The notes under the pieces were generated by a model. It was not told the origin of the DNA. It worked only from the letters and a program-made list of their open reading frames with translations, and searched no databases. From contig URGA01000032.1 in the NCBI GenBank assembly GCA_900547275.1, positions 1 through 20,233 on the forward strand: a stretch of DNA of 20,233 nucleotides. Reading direction: 5' to 3'. This document shows, piece by piece, positions 14,977 through 20,233 of this stretch. Numbering within the stretch: the stretch's first letter is position 1; each line of letters starts with the position of its first letter. The position numbers were made by a program, and so were the translations under genes. Source of the DNA: an uncultured Oscillospiraceae bacterium. Its GTDB lineage: Bacteria > Bacillota > Clostridia > Oscillospirales > Acutalibacteraceae.

Positions 14977-16803
14977 TTAGTTAAGAGATTTCATTGTGGG
15001 GAAAAGAAGAACATCGCGGATAGCGGGAGAATCGGTAAGAAGCATGCACATACGGTCGATACCGAAGCCGATACCTCCTGTGGGCGGCATACCGATTTCG
15101 AGTGCGTTCAGGAAGTCCTCGTCTGTGTGGTTAGCTTCCTCGTCGCCCTGAGCGAACATTTCCTCCTGAGCCGCAAAACGTGCGCGCTGGTCGATAGGAT
15201 CGTTAAGCTCTGAATAAGCGTTTGCCATTTCCCAGCCGTTCATAAAGAACTCAAAACGCTCAACGTAATTCGGGTCAGATGGTTTCTTCTTTGTAAGAGG
15301 TGAAATCTCAATCGGGTGGTCCATAACGAAAGTGGGCTGAATAAGGTGTTCCTCAACATACTCTTCAAAGAACAGGTTGAGAATATCGCCCTTTCCGTGG
15401 CGCTGTTCATACTCTATCTCGTGCTCGTCAGCAAGTTTTCTTGCCTCTTCGAGAGTGTGGACTTCGTTAAAATCAACGCCTGAATATTTCTTAACAGCGT
15501 CAAGCATGGTTATACGCTCAAATGGCTTTGAAAGATCCATTTCCACGCCGTTATAAACAATTTTCTGGGTGCCGAGAACTGCCTGGGCAACGTGGCGGTA
15601 AAGACGTTCCGTAAGGTCCATCATGCCGTTATAATCGGTGTATGCCTGGTACAGCTCCATAAGAGTAAACTCAGGATTATGACGGGTGTCAACACCTTCG
15701 TTTCTGAATACTCGGCCAATTTCGTAAACGCGTTCAAGGCCGCCGACAATCAATCTCTTAAGATAAAGCTCAAGGGAAATTCTCATCTTAAGGTCTTCGT
15801 TAAGAGCATTGAAGTGGGTCTCAAAGGGACGGGCAGCAGCGCCGCCTGCGTTTGCGACAAGAATAGGAGTTTCAACCTCCATAAAGTCTTCCGTATCAAG
15901 GAACTTGCGTATTTCCTTAATGATATTTGAACGCTTTACAAACGTATCGCGAACTTCCGGGTTCATTATCAGGTCAAGATAACGCTTTCTGTAACGTGTA
16001 TCCGTATCCTGAAGACCGTGGAATTTTTCAGGCAGAGGAAGCAGGCTCTTTGTAAGAAGCGTCAGTTCCTTGGCGTGAACAGATATCTCACCGGTTCTGG
16101 TTTTAAACACATATCCGGTTACCTGAATAATATCGCCGATATCCCACTTCTTGAATTCCTTGAATTCTTCTTCGCCCACGTCGTTCATGCGGACATATAC
16201 CTGCATTCTTCCCTTGCGGTCGCTTATATCAATAAAGTTCGCCTTGCCCATATCGCGGCGAGACATTATTCTGCCGCAAAGGGTAACGTCTTTTTCTTCA
16301 AGTTCTTCGAAATTTTCGCGTATCTCGTCGGTATGATGAGTCTGCACGGCTTTTGTAATTGTAAATGGGTCTTTACCCGCCTGCTGAAGCGCCTCCAGCT
16401 TATTAAGTCTGATCTGGCGAAGTTCATTTTCTGACAAAACCACTTCTGCCATTGCCATGGGAGCCGCGTTTGCATTATTGCCGATCTGTTCGATTACTGC
16501 AAGAGCTTCTTCTTCGCTTTCCGCAGTACCGCTGAGGCAGGCCTCACCGCTCTGGAGGAACAGAGTGAATTTTACTTTATCGCCGTCTGCTTCAACGAGA
16601 TATTTCGGATTTGTTTTTTCCTCATCGCCTGCAATTGCGTTTTGAACTTTCATTCTGCTGTTTTTCTTAACAGCCTTAACGCCTCTGCGGCAAGCGTCTT
16701 CTTTTTCAAATACAGGACTCTTTGCCACTGCTTTATCATCAATTCGTAATTCAAAACTGAAAGTACCATCACCGGCCTTGGTGATTTCAAACTTTCCTGC
16801 CAT
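14977..16803 (-). CDS. lysS: Lysyl-tRNA synthetase (class II) with N-terminal tandem DUF1508/YegP-like repeats
   Basis: 608 residues, about 110 longer than usual for class II LysRS. The canonical enzyme occupies about 123-608: OB-fold anticodon-binding domain (VTLCGRIMSRRDMGKANF at 173-190), motif 1 region VETPIL (310-315), motif 2 RVFRNEGVDTRHNPEFT (364-380) and motif 3 GIGFGIDRMCML near the end. The extra part holds two related copies: 3-49 (GKFEITKAGDGTFSFEL ... GVKAVKKNS) and 66-112 (PKYLVEADGDKVKFTL ... IGNNAN), which match the YegP/DUF1508 pattern. ATG 16803 has GAGG 6 nt upstream. The internal ATGs where a normal LysRS would begin (near residue 116) have no SD, and the frame is unbroken. 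Second gene of the greA unit, 16 nt after greA. Confidence 0.95.
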   Translation of the reverse strand: MAGKFEITKAGDGTFSFELRIDDKAVAKSPVFEKEDACRRGVKAVKKNSRMKVQNAIAGDEEKTNPKYLVEADGDKVKFTLFLQSGEACLSGTAESEEEALAVIEQIGNNANAAPMAMAEVVLSENELRQIRLNKLEALQQAGKDPFTITKAVQTHHTDEIRENFEELEEKDVTLCGRIMSRRDMGKANFIDISDRKGRMQVYVRMNDVGEEEFKEFKKWDIGDIIQVTGYVFKTRTGEISVHAKELTLLTKSLLPLPEKFHGLQDTDTRYRKRYLDLIMNPEVRDTFVKRSNIIKEIRKFLDTEDFMEVETPILVANAGGAAARPFETHFNALNEDLKMRISLELYLKRLIVGGLERVYEIGRVFRNEGVDTRHNPEFTLMELYQAYTDYNGMMDLTERLYRHVAQAVLGTQKIVYNGVEMDLSKPFERITMLDAVKKYSGVDFNEVHTLEEARKLADEHEIEYEQRHGKGDILNLFFEEYVEEHLIQPTFVMDHPIEISPLTKKKPSDPNYVERFEFFMNGWEMANAYSELNDPIDQRARFAAQEEMFAQGDEEANHTDEDFLNALEIGMPPTGGIGFGIDRMCMLLTDSPAIRDVLLFPTMKSLN

Positions 16804-16819
16804 ATTTTACCTCTTTTCG

Positions 16820-17287
16820 TTACTCAATCGCGTTGATTGTATAGTCAATGTTGCCGATGGGAGCTTCAACAGTTACTGTCTCGCCGATCTTAGCGCCCAT
16901 AAGAGCCTTGCCCACCGGGCTTTCGTCGGAAATTTTAAATTCAGCAGGATTTGACTGTGAAAAGCCGACGATCTCATAAGTTGCCTGAACACCGTCGCTG
17001 TTGCGGGTAACGGTAACTTTTGAGCCCATGCTTACTGAATCTTTGTCTGATGTATCAATAATCTCGGCATGATCCAGCTGATATTCAAGTTCTGAAATAC
17101 GAGCTTCGATCTTAGCCTGTTCGGATTTTGCTTCATCGTATTCGCTGTTTTCGGAAAGGTCGCCGTAAGAACGTGCAACTTTCAGTTTTTCAGCAATGTC
17201 AATTCTGCCTTCGGTTTTAAGTGAATCCAACTCTGCTTCCAGCTCTGCTTTACCCTGAGCCGTCATTTTAAATGTTTTTTCTGCCAT
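16820..17287 (-). CDS. greA: Transcription elongation factor GreA
   Basis: 155 residues. Rescues backtracked RNA polymerase by inserting its coiled coil into the secondary channel and stimulating transcript cleavage. The N-terminal coiled coil (about 1-75) carries the acidic tip in YGDLSENSEYDEAK (41-54, with D43 and E46), and the C-terminal FKBP-like domain contains ISDESPVGKALMGAKIGETV. Start ATG 17287 has AAGGAG with an 8-nt spacer. First gene of the six-gene unit; greA followed by lysS is a familiar order in Firmicutes. Confidence 0.97.
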   Translation of the reverse strand: MAEKTFKMTAQGKAELEAELDSLKTEGRIDIAEKLKVARSYGDLSENSEYDEAKSEQAKIEARISELEYQLDHAEIIDTSDKDSVSMGSKVTVTRNSDGVQATYEIVGFSQSNPAEFKISDESPVGKALMGAKIGETVTVEAPIGNIDYTINAIE

Positions 17288-17324
17288 TTGAATTACTCCT
17301 TAAACTACAAAATTTATTCGTTAT

Positions 17325-17353
17325 ATTATATATTATAATATAAATTCTGTCAA
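17325..17353 (-). promoter_or_regulatory. Perfect consensus sigma-A promoter of the greA unit
   Basis: Minus strand: TTGACA (17348-17353), exactly 17 nt, TATAAT (17325-17330). Both hexamers match consensus completely and the spacer is AT-rich. The start of transcription is near 17318, giving a leader of about 30 nt before greA. It begins only 9 bp after the terminator of lysC. Confidence 0.93.
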
Positions 17354-17362
17354 GAAATAAAA

Positions 17363-17387
17363 CAGGCCGCACAATAAGTGCGGCCTG
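17363..17387 (-). terminator. Rho-independent terminator after lysC
   Basis: A perfect 10-bp stem (CAGGCCGCAC with GTGCGGCCTG), 5-nt loop, followed on the minus strand by TTTTATTTC. It lies 14 nt after the lysC stop and separates the hom-lysC unit from the greA promoter. Confidence 0.93.
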
Positions 17388-17401
17388 AAATCACCCTTTA
17401 A

Positions 17402-17872
17402 TCAGTCATTAGGGATAAATTTGTCGTGAACTGCAGAAACAGCCTTGTCTGCATCGTCAGCGGAAACAAGAACGGAAATCTTGATCTCAGAAGTTGAAAT
17501 CATCTGAATGTTGATATCGCGTTCATAAAGAGCCTCAAACATTTTTGAAGCAGTACCGGGGTGAGATTCCATACCAGCGCCTACGATTGAAACCTTAGCA
17601 ACGTCTGTATCGCAAACGATATCCTGGAAGCCTTCCATCTCGTTATTGATAATATCAACAGCAACGGGACCGTTGTCCTTACTTACTGTGAAAGTGATAT
17701 CCTTTGTGCCGTCACGGCCGACAGACTGAAGAATAATGTCAACGTTTATATTCTTCTTGCTGAGTTTTGAGAAAATCTTAAATGCAACGCCGGGAGTATC
17801 CTCCAGACCGATAATAGAAATACGAGCTACGTCTTTATCCTTTGTAACGCCTCTGATCAACATTTTTTCCAT
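17402..17872 (-). CDS. lysC: Predicted in-frame internal product: aspartate kinase beta (ACT-only) subunit
   Basis: Inside lysC, AAGGAGG (17881-17887) is 8 nt before ATG 17872 (M246), in frame. Translation from there gives 156 residues made of the two ACT domains and no kinase domain. Bacillus subtilis aspartokinase II is known to be an alpha2-beta2 enzyme whose beta subunit is made from just such an internal start in the same gene, at about the same codon. The SD and ATG are seen; the extra product here is inferred from that precedent. Confidence 0.65.
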   Translation of the reverse strand: MEKMLIRGVTKDKDVARISIIGLEDTPGVAFKIFSKLSKKNINVDIILQSVGRDGTKDITFTVSKDNGPVAVDIINNEMEGFQDIVCDTDVAKVSIVGAGMESHPGTASKMFEALYERDINIQMISTSEIKISVLVSADDADKAVSAVHDKFIPND

Positions 17873-18607
17873 TTTTGCTACCTCCTTAACAATAGTACCC
17901 GGAACGGGATTAAGTGAAGAGAGAACCTCAAGTTCAACTCCGTATTTTTTAGCCATTTCAACAGAACGGTTATTAAGCACCTGAGCGCCAAGTGTTGCAA
18001 GCTCAAGCATTTCGTCATAAGTGATTTCCTTAAGTTTCTTAGCGTTTTTAACCTTGCGGGGATCCGCTGTATAAACGCCCTCAACGTCAGTGAATATCTG
18101 GCACTTGTCTGCGTTCAGCGCAGCCGCAATAGCAACCGCGGAAGTATCAGAACCGCCTCTTCCGAGAGTAGTAAGGTCGTCATAACGGTTAAGGCCCTGG
18201 AAACCTGCAACAACAACGATGTTGCGCTTTGCAAGTTCAGCTTTAAGACGGTTTGTTTTGATATTCTTAATTCTTGCTGCGCCGTAAACAGCATTTGTGT
18301 TAAATCCTGCCTGCCATCCGAGAAGGCTTATAACCGGAAAGCCCATTCCCTCAATCGCCATAGCAAGAAGAGAAATTGAGATCTGCTCTCCCGCTGTCAG
18401 CAGCTGGTCCATTTCACGTGCCGCTGCCTTAGGATTGATTTCCGCCGCTTTGGCAATAAGATCGTCCGTAGTGTCGCCCTGAGCGGAAACAACAACCACA
18501 ACGTCATTACCCTGTTTATATGTGTCCGTAACAATACGGGCAACATTTCTTACACGTTCGGCATTCGCAACGGACGAGCCGCCGAACTTCTGTACAATCA
18601 GTCCCAT
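17402..18607 (-). CDS. lysC: Aspartate kinase (monofunctional)
   Basis: 401 residues. Phosphorylates aspartate, the first step toward lysine, diaminopimelate, threonine and methionine. The kinase domain opens with VQKFGGSS (5-12) and includes TLGRGGSDTSAVA (147-159) and FTDVEGVYTADPR (172-184). Two ACT domains follow (about 260-401, with DTPGVAFKIFSKL and SHPGTASKMFEALYERDINIQMIS), the sites of feedback control by lysine and/or threonine. Start ATG 18607 has GGAGG with an 11-nt spacer and follows hom by 19 nt. A strong SD and in-frame ATG occur at codon 246, so a second, shorter product is likely (separate entry). Last gene of its operon, directly before a terminator. Confidence 0.97.
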   Translation of the reverse strand: MGLIVQKFGGSSVANAERVRNVARIVTDTYKQGNDVVVVVSAQGDTTDDLIAKAAEINPKAAAREMDQLLTAGEQISISLLAMAIEGMGFPVISLLGWQAGFNTNAVYGAARIKNIKTNRLKAELAKRNIVVVAGFQGLNRYDDLTTLGRGGSDTSAVAIAAALNADKCQIFTDVEGVYTADPRKVKNAKKLKEITYDEMLELATLGAQVLNNRSVEMAKKYGVELEVLSSLNPVPGTIVKEVAKMEKMLIRGVTKDKDVARISIIGLEDTPGVAFKIFSKLSKKNINVDIILQSVGRDGTKDITFTVSKDNGPVAVDIINNEMEGFQDIVCDTDVAKVSIVGAGMESHPGTASKMFEALYERDINIQMISTSEIKISVLVSADDADKAVSAVHDKFIPND

Positions 18608-18626
18608 ATTCGCATTATCCTCCGAA

Positions 18627-19844
18627 TCAATAATTAGTAACTTTAATAACGCTCTGAACGTTCATTCCGTCCAGACGTGATGTAAGCTCATTCTCCGTCA
18701 TAGCGTCTGTGATAAACGCAACTTCGTCTGCCGGCTGGCCTCTTCTTGAGAGGAATTTAACCTCGTGGAAAGCATTTTTAACCTGAGCAGGAGCAGCCTT
18801 TGCACGAACGTAGAAAGGCATTTTTATGGTTGATTTATAGTCAACAACATAGTCCTCTTCGCCGGGTCCCCAGCCGAATACCTTGCGGCGGTTTGTGTGC
18901 TTTGCGCAATCCGCCATATCAGCAACAACTGCGGAAGCCGTGGGAAGTTTGCCGGCGCCCTGGCCGTAGAAGCATACGTCGCCAACAGCGTCGCCTCTTA
19001 CAAGAATAGCATTAAACACGCCCTTTACGGAAGCGAGCTGAGAGCCGTTATAAACGATTGCAGGGCTTACGAAAGCGGCAATGTTGTTTTCATCAATATA
19101 TTTGATCTGGCCGAGAAGTTTTATAACGCCGCCTGCATCTGCCGCATAAGCAACGTCCTCAAGGGTTATTTTAGTAATACCCTCAACTTCAACCTGGGAA
19201 GGATAAACGTGCTTTCCGAAAGCCAGAGAAGCAAGAATGCAAACCTTGCGGCAGGCGTCATGGCCCTCAACGTCGGCAGTAGGATCTTTTTCGGCATAGC
19301 CGTTGTCCTGGGCGAGTTTAAGAGCGTCGTCAAAACTCATATCGTCTTCAATCATCTTTGTAAGGATGAAGTTGGTAGTACCGTTCAGTATGCCGGCAAC
19401 ACCTTCGATATGGTTTGCGGCGAGGCACTGTGTCATGGGGCGGATAATCGGAATACCGCCGCCTACCGACGCCTCAATAAGATAGTTAACGCCGTTTTCC
19501 TCAGCGCACTGAAGAAGCTCAACGCCTTTCTGGGCAACAAGTTCTTTATTTGACGTTACAACGCTCTTTCCGCTTTTGAGAAGTTTCATTGTAAAATCAA
19601 AGGCAGGATTAACTCCTCCCATTGTTTCGGCAACGATTTTTACTTCATCGTCGTTAAGGATATCGTTAAAATCCTTTGTAAACAATTTTTCATGCTTATC
19701 GCCGGGGAAATCGCGCAAATCGAGAATATGCGCAAGTTCCAGAGCGGTACCGCCTGTTCTTTTGGATATAATATCGTTGTGCGTTTCAATAACTTCACAC
19801 ACACCGGAACCTACTGTTCCGTAACCCATTACTGCAACTTTCAT
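18627..19844 (-). CDS. hom: Homoserine dehydrogenase
   Basis: 405 residues from ATG 19844. Reduces aspartate semialdehyde to homoserine, leading to threonine and methionine. NAD(P)-binding GYGTVG at 7-12, VTSNKELVA (96-104), GILNGTTNFILTKM (151-164) and GYAEKDPTADVEGHDACRK (182-200) are the family signatures. A short C-terminal part after about 320 has an ACT-like pattern (PFYVRAKAAPAQ ... GMNVQSVIKVT). ATG 19844 is preferred over an in-frame TTG at 19859 because AGGAGG lies between them, 5 nt before the ATG. It is 27 nt after the ACT-protein gene and 19 nt before lysC, an operon for the aspartate pathway branch. Confidence 0.96.
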   Translation of the reverse strand: MKVAVMGYGTVGSGVCEVIETHNDIISKRTGGTALELAHILDLRDFPGDKHEKLFTKDFNDILNDDEVKIVAETMGGVNPAFDFTMKLLKSGKSVVTSNKELVAQKGVELLQCAEENGVNYLIEASVGGGIPIIRPMTQCLAANHIEGVAGILNGTTNFILTKMIEDDMSFDDALKLAQDNGYAEKDPTADVEGHDACRKVCILASLAFGKHVYPSQVEVEGITKITLEDVAYAADAGGVIKLLGQIKYIDENNIAAFVSPAIVYNGSQLASVKGVFNAILVRGDAVGDVCFYGQGAGKLPTASAVVADMADCAKHTNRRKVFGWGPGEEDYVVDYKSTIKMPFYVRAKAAPAQVKNAFHEVKFLSRRGQPADEVAFITDAMTENELTSRLDGMNVQSVIKVTNY

Positions 19845-19871
19845 TTTGACCTCCTGCAATTAATGTATTTA

Positions 19872-20233
19872 TTATTTACTCAATGCGGCGCCAACAACGC
19901 CGTCTATCCGGTTAAGCCTTTGGGGCAAATCCGCAACCGGTATGCTCATCTCGGAAATACGAACAGTAACCGTAACATCTGCAACGCCGTCCTCAGGCAT
20001 ACTCTGATTTACCGAAAGCACATTTGTGCCTGCCTGGTATAACTCGGTCATAAACGCCGACAGCACACCGGCGCTGTCCTGAAGCTTCGCTTTCACCGTG
20101 GCGATCTCGTCGCCGCCTTCACCGCCGTATTCAAAAATCGCATCCTTGTATTTATAATATGCGCTTCTGGAAACGCCTGCCATAACAGCAGCCTCCTTTG
20201 CAGAAGCAGCTTCTCCGGTGGCAAGATATTTCT
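19872..20233 (-). CDS. UPF0735/PheB-type ACT domain protein, 5' end beyond the window
   Basis: Partial: 119 residues are visible and the frame stays open to the right edge, so the true start lies outside (family members are about 140-150 residues). The visible N-terminal part, LATGEAASAKEAAVMAGVS then RSAYYKYKD, is the helix-turn-helix-like stretch of the family. An ACT domain follows (IATVKAKLQDSAGVLSAFM to GVADVTVTVRIS). ACT domains bind amino acids. This family is often encoded just before hom in Firmicutes, and a regulatory role in aromatic or aspartate-family metabolism has been suggested from such context, without firm proof. An ATG at 20183 preceded by AAGGAGG could act as an internal start. 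Confidence 0.85.
   Translation of the reverse strand, partial: KYLATGEAASAKEAAVMAGVSRSAYYKYKDAIFEYGGEGGDEIATVKAKLQDSAGVLSAFMTELYQAGTNVLSVNQSMPEDGVADVTVTVRISEMSIPVADLPQRLNRIDGVVGAALSK

Noticed and set aside
16450..16803. The lysS N-terminal repeats as a separate small gene followed by a normal lysS
   Set aside because: There is no stop codon between them and no SD in front of the internal ATGs near residue 116; the only good SD precedes ATG 16803.
18897..19553. Long open frame of 218 codons on the plus strand inside hom
   Set aside because: It is antisense to a well-conserved gene, has no SD or recognisable domain, and is explained by codon bias of the real gene.
19845..19859. TTG at 19859 as the start of hom
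   Set aside because: The SD AGGAGG lies downstream of that TTG and 5 nt before ATG 19844, where the family N-terminus (MKVAVMGYG) also begins.

Overview
The window looks like chromosomal DNA from an anaerobic Firmicute of the class Clostridia, probably in the Ruminococcaceae/Oscillospiraceae neighbourhood. The grounds are strong AGGAGG ribosome binding sites in front of most genes, the greA-lysS gene pair, a UPF0735/PheB-hom-lysC cluster, a LysC with an apparent internal start as in Bacillus, sortase and teichoic-acid-type genes, and moderate GC content (judged by eye, not counted). I see no tRNA, rRNA, CRISPR array, insertion sequence or phage gene. The taxonomic placement is inference.

Layout, in five transcription units. 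(1) Positions 5186 down to about 143, minus strand: a five-gene unit encoding an SCP2-like protein, a class III aminotransferase, the two halves of a split transketolase, and a second SCP2-like protein. It has its own strong promoter, a 20-bp dyad just upstream of it, and a leader of about 130 nt. This is the one accessory-looking pathway in the window and the best candidate for an undescribed system. (2) Positions 10040 down to 5276, minus strand: glyA, a TagB/TagF-like glycerophosphotransferase, a fold-type I aminotransferase and trpS, ending in a terminator. (3) Positions 10102 to 11022, plus strand: yebC alone with its own promoter. (4) Positions 17353 down to 10995, minus strand: greA, lysS, ilvD, a sortase-like protein, a four-helix membrane protein and a TagH/Wzt-like ABC ATPase, driven by a perfect consensus promoter and ending at a bidirectional terminator shared with yebC. 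(5) From the right edge down to 17363, minus strand: a 5'-truncated UPF0735/PheB-type ACT protein, hom and lysC, ending in a strong terminator.

How the genes work together: hom and lysC supply two steps of the aspartate family pathway (lysine, threonine, methionine), ilvD serves branched-chain amino acid synthesis, and glyA serves serine/glycine and one-carbon metabolism. trpS and lysS charge tRNAs. The TagB-like enzyme, sortase-like protein, four-helix protein and ABC ATPase point to the cell envelope.

Most unusual points: the SCP2/aminotransferase/transketolase operon, whose chemistry could build an amino-diol and possibly a sphingoid-like base; a lysyl-tRNA synthetase carrying two YegP/DUF1508-like repeats at its N-terminus; a sortase-like protein with Tyr where the catalytic His should be; and an SD-equipped in-frame start inside lysC that would make a separate regulatory subunit. 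Positions 1-175 hold only a possible weak terminator.
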